A DNA stretch of 64,000 nucleotides from Methanomicrobiaceae archaeon. GTDB lineage: Archaea; Halobacteriota; Methanomicrobia; Methanomicrobiales; Methanomicrobiaceae. How positions within the stretch are numbered: position 1 is the stretch's first letter; the number at the start of each line of letters is the position of its first letter. Where the stretch lies: the NCBI GenBank assembly GCA_029762625.1, contig JARVGI010000002.1, positions 374,772-438,771 of the forward strand, in the 5' to 3' direction. A model generated the notes under the pieces. The model saw only the letters and a list, made by a program, of their open reading frames with translations. It was not told the DNA's origin and did no database searches. A program made the translations under genes and the position numbers. Below are positions 16,217 through 25,544 of the stretch, piece after piece.

Positions 16217-18508
16217 ATGAATGCACGGACCCTACTCTTTCTGGCTGCGATCTTCGCCGCGGTCATCACTGCTGCCTGCGTGCAGACGGCGCAGCCGGGA
16301 GCCCTCCAGCCCCTCGCCGCAGAAGCGGTGAACCTCTCCGGGGCAAACACCACGGTGACGGGCTTCGCCCAGTACTATGCGAGCCCGGAGCTTGCGATCG
16401 ACGCCGGTGTTCCGGCCTACGACCTCCCGCTGGCGCTGCAATCAGTCGCCAATTATGGCGATGTGGCCTCGGAGATCCCCCTCGGTGCAGATGCCGAGTC
16501 CCTGCTTGCGCAGCACGGCTTCGTGGTGATCGCCAACCCCTTCAACCCGCAGGAGGAGGACATCATCCGGCCCTATACGATCGTACAGGAGCGCCAGCTG
16601 CCCGTCTTCATCACGAGCGACTCGCTCCTCCACCTCTACCACATCCAGTTCGACGAGACCCTCCGCCGGATCGAGGAGCGGGAGTTCTACGACGCCATCT
16701 GGCAGGTGAGCGACCACCTTCTTCAGGAGTCGCTTGCCGTATACGCCGGTGCCGAGGGAGACGCGAAGGAAGCGGCCCGGAGGAACGCCGCCTTCTGTGC
16801 CGTGGGGCTGAGCCTGCTCACGCCGCAGCCCGACCAGATCATCCCGGAGGAAGATGCGTGGGCGTACGAAGCGACCCATTTCTCCCGTGAGGAGGCGGAC
16901 CGCTATCGTGTCAGCGTCCCCGCGGCGGTGCGCGGCGAGGTGGAGGCGGAGCTCGCCCTGATCGAGGCGCACGGGGGATTCGCGCCTTCTCCCCTCCTCC
17001 ACTACGATGAAGACTACTCCCAGTACATCCCCCGCGGCCACTACACCCGCTCCGAGAAGCTCAAAAACTACTTCCGGGCGATGATGTGGTACGGCAGGAT
17101 GACCTTCCTGTTGAAAGGGGGCACCCCCGATGCCCTCGTCTCCGCAGAGGACGCCCGGATCCAGACCGCCGGTGCGACGCAGATCACGGCGGCAATGGCG
17201 GCGGACCCGGCAACGCAGGCGCTCTGGGACCGGGTGTATACGGTGACGGCCTTCTACGTGGGCTTCTCCGACGATCTCGGCGTTTACGAGTACCTCGAGG
17301 CCATGAACCGGGTGTTCGGCGGGACGTTCGATCCGGCAGCAGTGAGGGAGGATGAGGTGGCGGCGCTCAAAGCGGAACTTGCCGCCTACCGTTCACCGCA
17401 GATCTACGGCGGCACGGGCAACTGCCAGATCCCGCCCCCCTACTCGCCCGAACAGGCCGACCGGTGCCTGGAAAGCACGAGGGGGTTCCGGCTGATGGGC
17501 CAGCGGTTCATCCCCGACTCGTACCTGTTCTCCCGCCTGGTGGGGCCGTACACCGGCGCCTATTCGGGCACCGGGCAGCCCTTCACGCTGGTGGGATCGA
17601 CACGGGGCTTTCCCATGGGCCTCGACGTGATGGCGCTGCTCGGATCGGAGCGCGCCCGGGCGATCCTTGACGAGACTGGCAATGATGACTACGCCCTCTA
17701 CGACGCCCGGTACGCTGAGCTGGAGGCGGAGTTTGCGAACTTCACGGTCGCAGACTGGAACCGGAACCTCTACTGGAGCTGGCTCTACTCCCTTAAACCG
17801 CTCCTCGCCGACGTCGGGCCCGGGTATCCCGCGTTCATGCAGGGCGAGGCATGGCAGGACAAGCAGCTGAACTGCGCTCTTGCGTCGTGGACGGAGCTGC
17901 GCCACGACACCATCCTCTATTCCAAGCAGAGCTACACCATGGAGGCAACCGCCATGCCGCCCGAAGAGCAACAGCAACCGGTGGTGGGCTATGTCGAGCC
18001 GGTCCCCGAGTTCTACCACCGCCTGCTCGCCCTCACCCGGATGACCAGCGCCGGGCTCGAGGAGATGGAGGTGCTGGACGAAGCCTCGAAGGCAAGGCTC
18101 AATCGGCTTGAAGCGGTCCTCAAGCGCCTCGAGGAGATCTCGGTACGCGAACTGGAGAACGAGAGGCTCGCCGAAGATGATTACGCATTCATCCGCAATT
18201 TCGGTGACGAGCTCGAAGGGGTCATCGCGGACGTGGACGATCAGGCGAAGAAGACCACCATCGTCGCCGACGTCCACACCGACGCCAACAGCAGGATGGT
18301 GCTCGAGGAGGGCGTGGGCTATGTGGACATGATAATCGTCGCCTACCCCCTGCCCGACGGCCGGATCCTCTGCGGCGCCGGGCCGGTGATGACCTACCAC
18401 GAATTCACGCACCCGATGGCCGAACGCCTGAACGACGAGCAGTGGCGCGCAATGCTCGAGACCGATCCTCCCGCACGGCCCGGGTGGACGGCGTCGTTTG
18501 CGGCATAG
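16217..18508 (+). CDS. DUF3160 lipoprotein
   Basis: A 763-residue exported protein. The start MNARTLLFLAAIFAAVITAAC is a lipoprotein signal peptide with the acceptor cysteine in ITAAC. The rest is a full-length DUF3160 protein, with the family's 'PVFITSDSLLHLYHIQFDETLRRIE', 'PRGHYTRSEKLKNYFRAMMWYGRM' and, near the end, 'VADVHTDANS' plus 'GAGPVMTYHEFTHPMAERLNDEQW'. DUF3160 proteins are extracellular, of unknown biochemical role; the conserved HEFTHP suggests metal binding or peptidase-like chemistry, but that is inference. The ATG at 16217 follows 'ggtgacag'. It is divergent from tupA and monocistronic, closing with a strong hairpin. Confidence 0.88.
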   Translation: MNARTLLFLAAIFAAVITAACVQTAQPGALQPLAAEAVNLSGANTTVTGFAQYYASPELAIDAGVPAYDLPLALQSVANYGDVASEIPLGADAESLLAQHGFVVIANPFNPQEEDIIRPYTIVQERQLPVFITSDSLLHLYHIQFDETLRRIEEREFYDAIWQVSDHLLQESLAVYAGAEGDAKEAARRNAAFCAVGLSLLTPQPDQIIPEEDAWAYEATHFSREEADRYRVSVPAAVRGEVEAELALIEAHGGFAPSPLLHYDEDYSQYIPRGHYTRSEKLKNYFRAMMWYGRMTFLLKGGTPDALVSAEDARIQTAGATQITAAMAADPATQALWDRVYTVTAFYVGFSDDLGVYEYLEAMNRVFGGTFDPAAVREDEVAALKAELAAYRSPQIYGGTGNCQIPPPYSPEQADRCLESTRGFRLMGQRFIPDSYLFSRLVGPYTGAYSGTGQPFTLVGSTRGFPMGLDVMALLGSERARAILDETGNDDYALYDARYAELEAEFANFTVADWNRNLYWSWLYSLKPLLADVGPGYPAFMQGEAWQDKQLNCALASWTELRHDTILYSKQSYTMEATAMPPEEQQQPVVGYVEPVPEFYHRLLALTRMTSAGLEEMEVLDEASKARLNRLEAVLKRLEEISVRELENERLAEDDYAFIRNFGDELEGVIADVDDQAKKTTIVADVHTDANSRMVLEEGVGYVDMIIVAYPLPDGRILCGAGPVMTYHEFTHPMAERLNDEQWRAMLETDPPARPGWTASFAA

Positions 18509-18519
18509 ATGACACCATG

Positions 18520-18550
18520 GCGGAGGGGTGGCGCCCCTCACCCCCTCCGC
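18520..18550 (+). terminator. GC-rich hairpin after the DUF3160 gene
   Basis: A near-perfect stem (gcggaggggtg pairing with caccccctccgc) begins 12 bases after the stop codon at 18508. A U-rich run (ctctttttt) follows about 20 bases later. This makes it a plausible transcription end. Confidence 0.5.
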
Positions 18551-18628
18551 GTCAATTCCAGAAACCTCTCAGATCTCTTTTTTGCATGATTGCATACGTT
18601 TAATTTTGCAAAAATTGGATATCATCGT

Positions 18629-18958
18629 ATGAAAGTCGGCATTATTCGCTGCCTCATGACCGAAGACATCTGTCCCGCAACGACGGACTTTGTTGTCACA
18701 AGAGAGGGGAAGGGTGCGTTTCAGGAAACTGGTCCGGTTGATATCGTGGGATTCGTGACCTGTGGCGGCTGTCCGGGAAAGAGGGCCATCCCGCGTGCGA
18801 AAATGCTTGTAAACCGGGGTGCGGAAGCAATTGTCTTTGCATCCTGCATCAGCAAAGGAAATCCCATCGGGTATCCGTGCCCGCATTACGCCGACATGCG
18901 GGATTGCGTGATAAAGGCTGTCGGCCCGGATATCCGCATCATCGAATGGACGCATTGA
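18629..18958 (+). CDS. CGGC-domain protein
   Basis: A 109-residue soluble protein with the CGGC motif that names its family (PF08821): 'VGFVTCGGCPGKRAIPRAKMLV', with further conserved cysteines at the N-terminus (IIRCLMTEDICPATTDF) and in 'FASCISKGNPIGYPCPHYADM'. The cysteine pattern suggests metal or Fe-S binding; the function is unknown, and the family is common in methanogens and anaerobes. The ATG at 18629 sits about 25 bases after an AT-rich TATA-like run (18597-18607), compatible with leaderless expression. No operon partner. Confidence 0.85.
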   Translation: MKVGIIRCLMTEDICPATTDFVVTREGKGAFQETGPVDIVGFVTCGGCPGKRAIPRAKMLVNRGAEAIVFASCISKGNPIGYPCPHYADMRDCVIKAVGPDIRIIEWTH

Positions 18959-19088
18959 ACAAAAACGACGTTTTGTGCAGGACATCCCCTGCACTATCCC
19001 TTTCCATGCGTTGCACTCAGGGAGGGTTGCGGGTGGATGTCGTCGTTCGCCGCGTGATCCGTGCGGGAGAGGGTGGGCCCCTTCCTTG

Positions 19089-19532
19089 TTACACCAAAAA
19101 AATCCTCTCGATCCAGCTGGATGCCGATACCGGGGGGTAGTACCGCTCATCCACCCCGTACTCGCCCCTGATGCAGTGAAGGATCTCGACAAGATCATCG
19201 CAGAAGAGATCCATATCGTCGGATTTGTGGAGCATGATCCTGGTCCCGTTGAGGGAGAACCCGTCCGTGATATCCCTGCGGCTCTGCCTGCTGCAAAAGA
19301 TCACCGGCACGTCACGGTGCGCCTCCTGTACTATGTCGGGAAACTGCATGCGCTCCTTGGCCGTGCGTGCATGGTCGACCACGATGACATCGAATGCCCG
19401 GGATTTCAGCTGTGCCTGTGCGGCGGCCGCCGACAGGACGGTGGTGACATGGATCCCGCAGTCCTGTTCGAGACGGGCTTTCGCATACGCCAGCAGAAAG
19501 ACATCATCACCAACCATGAGCACGTGAGTCAT
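19089..19532 (-). CDS. Stand-alone receiver-domain protein
   Basis: A 147-residue single receiver domain. The acidic pair is Asp9-Asp10 (MVGDD), the putative phospho-acceptor Asp53 (VIVVDHARTA), the switch Ser81 (FCSRQ) and the conserved Lys103 (LHKSDD). The loop after Asp53 lacks the usual 'MP..G', so it is diverged. There is no DNA-binding output domain; such single receivers shuttle phosphate or act by protein contact. It lies downstream of a receiver-PAS kinase on the same strand but has its own TATA box, so a functional pairing is suggestive only. The ATG at 19532 follows a gggggtg run; an upstream ATG at 19583 would add 17 residues. Confidence 0.75.
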   Translation of the reverse strand: MTHVLMVGDDVFLLAYAKARLEQDCGIHVTTVLSAAAAQAQLKSRAFDVIVVDHARTAKERMQFPDIVQEAHRDVPVIFCSRQSRRDITDGFSLNGTRIMLHKSDDMDLFCDDLVEILHCIRGEYGVDERYYPPVSASSWIERIFLV

Positions 19533-19593
19533 CAGCAGCACCCCCAAATCCACGAAAGAGGCAGTAATATACTGGGAAAGCATTATTCTCCCC

Positions 19594-19602
19594 CATATAA
19601 AT
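19594..19602 (-). promoter_or_regulatory. TATA box of the stand-alone receiver gene
   Basis: On the leftward strand the element reads catttatatg, located to start transcription near 19570, which is upstream of the ATG at 19532 and downstream of the alternative ATG at 19583. This supports the shorter protein. Confidence 0.45.
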
Positions 19603-19708
19603 GCCTTCCTATATATCTCTCAGGATTTTGTCGTATTCGCTCAAATACGGGCCGATGGATTACCTTTTGCACTCCCATGCCCGCGGACCTCCGCCAATGA
19701 AGCCCTGC

Positions 19709-22018
19709 CTACGGGGATGCGGATCTCGTGCGCCATCTCCCCTCGGGGAGGCAAATTTCAAACCGCGCACCCGCACCTTCCCCGCCTGCCTCACGGATCG
19801 CCAGCCCGGTGATCTCGAGGATCTCCCTGACCAGAAACAGGCCGTACCCGGTATGCGTCCCCACGCCCTTTTCGAAGATATGCTGCTTCATACTCTCCGG
19901 TACGCCAACCCCGTCGTCCTCGACGACCAGAAGACTGCACCCATCATCCTCGCAGAACGAGACCGAGATTCTCGATGTACACTGCCCGTGGATAACAGCA
20001 TTCTCGAGGAGATTACAAAATGCCTTTTCCAGCATGGGATCTGCATAGATCTCCAGCGGCCCTGTGGCGATGTCCAGCTGCATGCCGTTTAATCTGATAG
20101 TATCTGCCGCCCGTTTCACCAACCATTCCACATGCTGCCATTCCGGGTCCTTCTCTCCCATGTGCTGGTAATCGCCGGTGAACGTGATCTGGCGGCGGAT
20201 GGTGTCGGTAATTTCCTTCATCCGTCCGCAGAACTCCCGTGCGCTGGAGTTTTCGAGCCGTTCCTCCTCGAGAAGGGCGAGATACGCCTGCAGGGCACCC
20301 ACCTGGTTGAGGATGTCGTGTCTCGTGACGCTGGAGAGGAGATTAAGGACATGGTTTGCCGATTTCAGGGATTCGTTGCTCTTCTTCAACGCCTCCCGCG
20401 CATGGATGCGGGCGATTGCGCTCCCCATCTCCGCAACCATGGCCTCCAGTGGTTTGCGGCACCCGTCCGGGATAGCGTCCTGCGTGCGGGAGGCGATAGT
20501 AATGAGCCCGATGGGCATGCCTTCGAAGAGGATGGGGAGGATCGCCACGGCGGAGATCCCCTCCTCCTCGAGCAGCAGCTGGAGACAGTCGCCGAGGTCC
20601 GCCAGTGCTGGAAACCAGGCACCGCCACGCAGGGTCTGTTGAATCAGTTCCGGGCATGGTTTGTTGCGGGTTTCCTTTTGAACAAACGCATCCGATACCC
20701 CAATGGCATGGGCGAGCTTCACATCGCCCGACTCCTCGTTGTAGAGGAACAGACTTCCGCAGTCCATGCCGGAGACGTCCATCGCATAGGCGATGCAGAG
20801 GCCAAATGCCTCATCAAGGGATGATGCCCCGGCAAGGCCGAAGGCGAGATCCCTCGATGCAACAATCTGCGCTTCCGGTATCTTGCGCCCGGAGATATCC
20901 TGGTGCGCCCCCACCATGCGCACCGGAGCGCCATCCTCGTCACGCTCGACCACCCTGCCGCAGGCATAGATCCACTTCCATGTCCCGTCCCTGCAGCGCA
21001 TGCGGAATTCTGCCTTTGCATACGGCTTTTTTCCCTCGAAATGTTCGTGGATGGCGCGCTGTGCTGGCGGGAGATCCTCGGGGTGGACCATGTGGGCGAA
21101 TGTGCCGTCGCGCAGCTCGAGTTCATCGGGCGCATAGCCGAGCATCGATGCATAGGCATCATCGTAGAATACCCGTCGTTCCGCAGGATACCAGTCCCAG
21201 ACGGCCAGATTGGCCGCTTCAATGGCGAGATCCAGCCGTTCTTTGCTTTGCAGGCGTTCGGATTCGATGGCTTTCAACGCGGTCAGTTCCAGTCCTGTTT
21301 TCACCGCACCGATGATGGTTCCCTGCGCATCCCGCACCGGGGTAGCCCGCATGATCCATTCCCCCCCTCCGGGCACGCGGGTGAGCGCGGCACGCGGCTC
21401 GCCGGTTTCGATCGCCTCCAGCACCGGGCAGGCTTCACACGGCTGTGAGCGCTTCTGCCAGACCTCGTAGCAATACTGGCCGGTGAGATCCTCGCCCAAT
21501 CCGCCTGCAGAATAGTGCGCAGCCTTATTTGCCCAGACAATCCTGCAATCGGCGTCCTGGAAGACCACGTTTTCCGTCACGTTGTCGAGGATGATCCTCT
21601 TTAAGGATTCCGACGCTGCAAGCGCCTCTTCCGATCGCCGCCGCTTGACGGCGTGCCGGATTTTGTGGGCGAGTTCGGCAAACTGGGATTCGGGATCGAC
21701 TCCTTTCTGCAGGTAGAAATCGGCGCCGTTGTTCAGCGCTTCGATGATCACTTCCTCCCTGCCGCGGCCGGTGAAGAGAATGAAGGGAATGTATTCGGGG
21801 CGCGCTCGCACCGCTTTTAAGAATGCGATCCCGTCCATGCCGGGCATCTGGTAATCGGAGACGATGATGTCGAAGGTGGTGGATTCCAGTACGTTCAAGG
21901 CCTCCTGTGCAGACGTGCATACCTCGCATGCGCAGCCGCCCCGTTCCTCGAGGTAGAGCGTGGTGACCGTGGCCATTATCGGCTCGTCATCGACGACCAG
22001 TACGCGGATGGGATCCAT
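19709..22018 (-). CDS. Receiver-PAS-PAS-GAF histidine kinase
   Basis: A 769-residue cytoplasmic kinase with the same plan as the one ending at 5551. The receiver domain covers 1-125 (DDE at 10-12, Asp55 in VSDYQMPGMDG, Lys105). A PAS domain at about 140-250 carries an unusual cysteine set (QYCYEVWQKRSQPCEACPV), and a PAS/PAC is at about 265-385 ('RMVGAHQDISGRK'). A GAF domain is at about 400-545. The kinase core has His567 in LSSVTRHDILNQ, the N-box FCNLLENAVIHG, VVEDDGVGVPESMK and GTHTGYGLFLVR. The PAS cysteines could bind a metal or sense redox, which is inference. A TATA at 22044-22053 implies a leaderless transcript. Confidence 0.9.
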   Translation of the reverse strand: MDPIRVLVVDDEPIMATVTTLYLEERGGCACEVCTSAQEALNVLESTTFDIIVSDYQMPGMDGIAFLKAVRARPEYIPFILFTGRGREEVIIEALNNGADFYLQKGVDPESQFAELAHKIRHAVKRRRSEEALAASESLKRIILDNVTENVVFQDADCRIVWANKAAHYSAGGLGEDLTGQYCYEVWQKRSQPCEACPVLEAIETGEPRAALTRVPGGGEWIMRATPVRDAQGTIIGAVKTGLELTALKAIESERLQSKERLDLAIEAANLAVWDWYPAERRVFYDDAYASMLGYAPDELELRDGTFAHMVHPEDLPPAQRAIHEHFEGKKPYAKAEFRMRCRDGTWKWIYACGRVVERDEDGAPVRMVGAHQDISGRKIPEAQIVASRDLAFGLAGASSLDEAFGLCIAYAMDVSGMDCGSLFLYNEESGDVKLAHAIGVSDAFVQKETRNKPCPELIQQTLRGGAWFPALADLGDCLQLLLEEEGISAVAILPILFEGMPIGLITIASRTQDAIPDGCRKPLEAMVAEMGSAIARIHAREALKKSNESLKSANHVLNLLSSVTRHDILNQVGALQAYLALLEEERLENSSAREFCGRMKEITDTIRRQITFTGDYQHMGEKDPEWQHVEWLVKRAADTIRLNGMQLDIATGPLEIYADPMLEKAFCNLLENAVIHGQCTSRISVSFCEDDGCSLLVVEDDGVGVPESMKQHIFEKGVGTHTGYGLFLVREILEITGLAIREAGGEGAGARFEICLPEGRWRTRSASP

Positions 22019-22043
22019 GAATCAGTGCAAATATTATTGTACG

Positions 22044-22053
22044 CTTATAAAAG
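22044..22053 (-). promoter_or_regulatory. TATA box of the 19709-22018 kinase
   Basis: On the leftward strand this reads cttttataag, centred about 30 bases before the ATG at 22018. Transcription would begin within a few bases of the start codon, suggesting a leaderless mRNA. Confidence 0.55.
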
Positions 22054-22183
22054 GGCTGTGATTTGATTTTACGTGATTCGGGCCCCATTAAGGGCATTTA
22101 TCCAGACACACACTCTCCTATGAGCTGTGTGCATATATCGGGAGGGCCCGGTGTCTCTGCCGTCGCCCGCGGGGTTCGGAAAT

Positions 22184-22450
22184 TCACCTGTATATCTCAG
22201 GCAACGGAGGGGCGTTTGTTTTAATAGCGCCCCCGAGATAGACGTTTGTGATGGCTTCGTCTTTGGGGATCTCCGAACCCCTTCGAGCGCGATCCTGCCG
22301 TCTTCGAGCAGGTATGTGCGGTCGACGACCTCGATTGCTTTTTTGGTATTCTGCACGAGCCCGATGAGGATGCCGGCGATCCCGGCGCGTGGCCCGCGTG
22401 GAGGGAGCCGTCGAGAAGAAGGGTGTCGCCGGTGACCGCGTGTACCTCAG
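22184..22450 (-). pseudogene. Remnant of a LivF-type ABC transporter ATPase
   Basis: Three short translations in different frames line up with one branched-chain amino-acid ABC ATPase. Near 22420-22445 one frame reads 'EVHAVTGDTLLL', like the Walker A lead-in. Another reads 'GLVQNTKKAIEVVDRTYLLE' and 'DGRIALEG', the typical C-terminal region. A third reads 'EIPKDEAITNVYLGGA', the usual LivF end. The body between the first and second pieces is missing, so this is a deleted and frameshifted relic. No other liv gene is nearby. Confidence 0.6.
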
Positions 22451-22655
22451 CGGGCGTGCGGCAACAGTGCTGGAAGGGCGCCTGCGGCAGTCCGCGGCGT
22501 ACCCGCCCTCCTCCTGACAGGCGTTTCTCCCTTCTTTCCCCGGCGGCGAGAAGATACTTGTCGAGAGCAAAATGGAACCATCGACACTACTCTCAAACAC
22601 CCTTGCCTCCTTGTTTTCGTATCCCTTTCAGCATACCCTTCGCCGGGGCGCTGCG

Positions 22656-22664
22656 CGTATATCA
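22656..22664 (+). promoter_or_regulatory. TATA-like element before the PEP-utilising gene
   Basis: The element cgtatatca is centred 30 bases before the ATG at 22690, so a leaderless or near-leaderless start is expected. It is modest in quality. Confidence 0.35.
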
Positions 22665-22689
22665 ATGCACATAACTTCTCGCGGCACGA

Positions 22690-25374
22690 ATGCCTCTTCC
22701 AAAGCAGCGTTTCGTGAGCGACATGGGTGGATCCAGCAGTTCTGTCGTACTCCTCGGGGAGATGGATACCGGTGCCGGCATGGCCATGGGAGGAAAGGCT
22801 GCATCGCTCCACCGGCTTGCCGGTGCCGGCCTTCCCGTCCCGCCGGCGGTTGTCCTGACAGTGGACTTCTTTGCAGAATGGACGGCGATTCTCCGGAAGA
22901 CGGATGCCTGGCAGGATCTCTTCTCCGGTGACGAGGGGGTGCGGGACGACGCGCTCAGGCATATCGCTGCAGTGTGCGGCACGCTCGAACTCTCGGAGTC
23001 CCGGCGGGAGGCGCTGTGGTGTGCACTGGATCGGCTGCCGGGGGAAGGAGGGCTGTATGCCGTCCGTTCGTCTGCAGGCGATGAAGACATGAGCGATGAC
23101 GCATTCGCAGGCATATACCGGACAGTCCTCGGCGTCAGGAAAGACCAGCTGGAGGAAGCCGTACGGGAGGTGTTTACCTCCCGGTTTGCGCCGAAGGCCT
23201 TTGCGTACCGCGATGCGAAGGGCGTACCCTCCCGTGACACGGGTATGGCGGTCATCGTCCAGCAACTGGTTCCGAGCGAGGTCTCGGGGGTCGCCTTCTC
23301 GGCAAACCCGGACAACAACTCGCGCCATGAAGTTGTCATCAACGCGAACTGGGGGATCGGCGAAAGCATCGTGTCGGGGCGTGCCACGCCGGACTTCTAC
23401 GTCGTCGAGAAGTACGGGGACAGAGTCCTCGGGAAGCGGCAGGGCGGCAAAGAGTGCTCGGTATATGCCTCCCCCGACGGGGGCCTTGCGGAGCGTACCG
23501 GCCACCGCACCGGTGAATGGTCGCTCTCCGAAGACGGGATCTTCCGGGTGCGCGACCTGGCGCGAGAGGGGGAGGCACTCTTCGGCTATCCGGTCGATAT
23601 CGAATGGACATTTTCGGGCACTGATTGCTATCTCCTGCAGGCACGGCCGATCACCACGCTCGTCCCGTTCGATAGGAGGCTCCTGACCCTGCCCGGAGAA
23701 CCCCGGCGCCTCTACATGGACCTCACCCTGATCGAGCACGGCATGCAGGGGTCTCTCTCGCCATTCGGGTCGTCGTGGCTCGACCGCATCCTTTCCTGCA
23801 CGCTGGAAGAGCTGACCGGCGTTGCAGGAACCGGCAGCGACATCGCACGCGGCCTCGGGCAGACGCTCGACGGGAGAATATACCTCACCATCTCGAATCT
23901 CCTCTGGCTGGAGAAGCCATGGCTCATCGCCCTGCAGTTCGAGGGCATTGATACATCGACGGCGGCGGTGGTGCGGGGCCTTGACACCCGGGCGTGGCGG
24001 AACCCGAAGAAGCCGGAATGCCTGAGGTGGGTCGTCCCCCGCTCGCTCTGGCATTCAAAGGATTTAATCGGGGGAGCAGTACTGGGCTTTTTCTTCCCCG
24101 CCCGCCTGCGTGGCCGGTATGCAGAACAGGTTGCCCGATTCCAAACCGCCATCGCAGACCTCGAAGGGACCACCGCGGACCTGCGGGAGTTCTGCGACGA
24201 GTCCGGACGGATGGTCGTCCGGCTCGTCAAGGAATCGACCGGGGCCACGCTGATCGCCTCAGAAGCCGCCCGCCTGCTCCTGCGCAGGATGTTCGCGGCC
24301 GATCTTCCGGCGATCCGGTCAAAGGCCGACATACTGGACCGGGCGCATCCCGGGAATATCACGATCGCAATGGGCCGCTCCATGCACCGCCTTGCAGCGC
24401 AGATCGATCCCGCGCTCCTGTCGGATCTTCCCGCCCTTGCCGAACGCATACGGCGCGGGCAGATGCCTGATGCGTTCATGGAGGCGTGGGAGGAGTATCT
24501 GGGGGTCTACGGGTGCCGGGGGCCGCGTGAGATCGATCCCGCCGCAAAGGGGTATGCGGGCGACTGGCCTCTGCTCCTTGCCCAGATCAAAAGCCTGCAC
24601 CCGTCTTTCTGCGGGAGGATGAACCCCGAGGAGCGGTTCTTGGAGATGCGGCGGGACCGGGAGCAGGCATACGCGGAGCTCCACGACCATTGCAGGCGGC
24701 AGGGCCGCCTGAGAGCCCTGTACTTCAGGCACCTCTGCAGGGTGCTCGACACCTTCGGAGGCCTTCGCGAGGATCACAAGTACTATCTGGTCGTGGCAAC
24801 CTCCCTCGTGCGCGGTAGGGTGCTGGAGATAGGCCGGCACCTGGTCTCTGAAGGCCGGATTGGAGCTGCAGAGGAGGTGTTCCTGCTCAGCATCGACGAT
24901 GTCCGGCACGCCCTCGCACATCCCGGGGCGGAGCTGCGGGGCAGGGTTGCGCGAAACAGGGCCGCATACGAGCGGATCGACAGGTGCAACCGGTTCCCGG
25001 CGCTTTTCGATTCATGGGGGCGTACCTGGAAGCAGCCGTCCAGAGGTGCGGGTCCCGGCGAACTCGCGGGGTACGGCGTCTCCGGGGGAACAGCCCGCGG
25101 CCCGGTGAAAGTGCTGCGCTATCCCGGAGAAAAAGAGATCTCACCGGGGGATATCCTCGTGATCGGCGCTGCGGACCCCGGGTGGACGCCGTCGTTTATC
25201 AGCGCAGGCGGCATCATCCTCGAGGTGGGCGGGCTCCTGCAGCACGGCTCGATTATCGCTCGTGAATACGGGAAGCCCTGTGTGGTGGGAATTGAGAACG
25301 CGACCGTGATGTTTTCGGACGGACAGGTGGTCGTGGTGGACGGCACCCTCGGGACGGTGAGCGTGGAGCATTGA
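22690..25374 (+). CDS. Rifampicin-phosphotransferase/PEP-synthase-like protein
   Basis: An 894-residue soluble protein with three parts. The N-terminal PEP/pyruvate-binding ATP-grasp domain (about 20-325) shows 'MGGKAASLHRLAGAGLPVPP', 'YAVRSSAGDEDMSDDAFAGI', 'VSGVAFSANPDNN' and 'YLLQARPITT'. The middle (about 340-790) is a variable, helix-rich domain. The C-terminal swivelling phosphohistidine domain carries His852 in EVGGLLQHGSIIAREYGKP. The GGLLxHG form is the one in rifampicin phosphotransferases (Rph), whereas PEP synthases have GGxxCHAAI, and the PEP-synthase TIM barrel is absent. The likely chemistry is ATP-driven phosphotransfer through the swivelling His to an unknown substrate bound by the middle domain. 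It lies upstream of the prenyl synthase fusion with 170 bases between them. Confidence 0.85.
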   Translation: MPLPKQRFVSDMGGSSSSVVLLGEMDTGAGMAMGGKAASLHRLAGAGLPVPPAVVLTVDFFAEWTAILRKTDAWQDLFSGDEGVRDDALRHIAAVCGTLELSESRREALWCALDRLPGEGGLYAVRSSAGDEDMSDDAFAGIYRTVLGVRKDQLEEAVREVFTSRFAPKAFAYRDAKGVPSRDTGMAVIVQQLVPSEVSGVAFSANPDNNSRHEVVINANWGIGESIVSGRATPDFYVVEKYGDRVLGKRQGGKECSVYASPDGGLAERTGHRTGEWSLSEDGIFRVRDLAREGEALFGYPVDIEWTFSGTDCYLLQARPITTLVPFDRRLLTLPGEPRRLYMDLTLIEHGMQGSLSPFGSSWLDRILSCTLEELTGVAGTGSDIARGLGQTLDGRIYLTISNLLWLEKPWLIALQFEGIDTSTAAVVRGLDTRAWRNPKKPECLRWVVPRSLWHSKDLIGGAVLGFFFPARLRGRYAEQVARFQTAIADLEGTTADLREFCDESGRMVVRLVKESTGATLIASEAARLLLRRMFAADLPAIRSKADILDRAHPGNITIAMGRSMHRLAAQIDPALLSDLPALAERIRRGQMPDAFMEAWEEYLGVYGCRGPREIDPAAKGYAGDWPLLLAQIKSLHPSFCGRMNPEERFLEMRRDREQAYAELHDHCRRQGRLRALYFRHLCRVLDTFGGLREDHKYYLVVATSLVRGRVLEIGRHLVSEGRIGAAEEVFLLSIDDVRHALAHPGAELRGRVARNRAAYERIDRCNRFPALFDSWGRTWKQPSRGAGPGELAGYGVSGGTARGPVKVLRYPGEKEISPGDILVIGAADPGWTPSFISAGGIILEVGGLLQHGSIIAREYGKPCVVGIENATVMFSDGQVVVVDGTLGTVSVEH

Positions 25375-25544
25375 GTGCCGCGCGGGTCGGAGGGGTATCA
25401 CGTCCGCGATTGGTTTCGGCCGGGGAATTCGCCACTCCCTGCCAAACCTTATAGTGGTGCACGAGAAGATCTGATCATAGATCCTGGGAGGAGGAAGACG
25501 TTACCGGATCCGACAGCAATCAGACCTTTTTCATCCCCCCGTCA

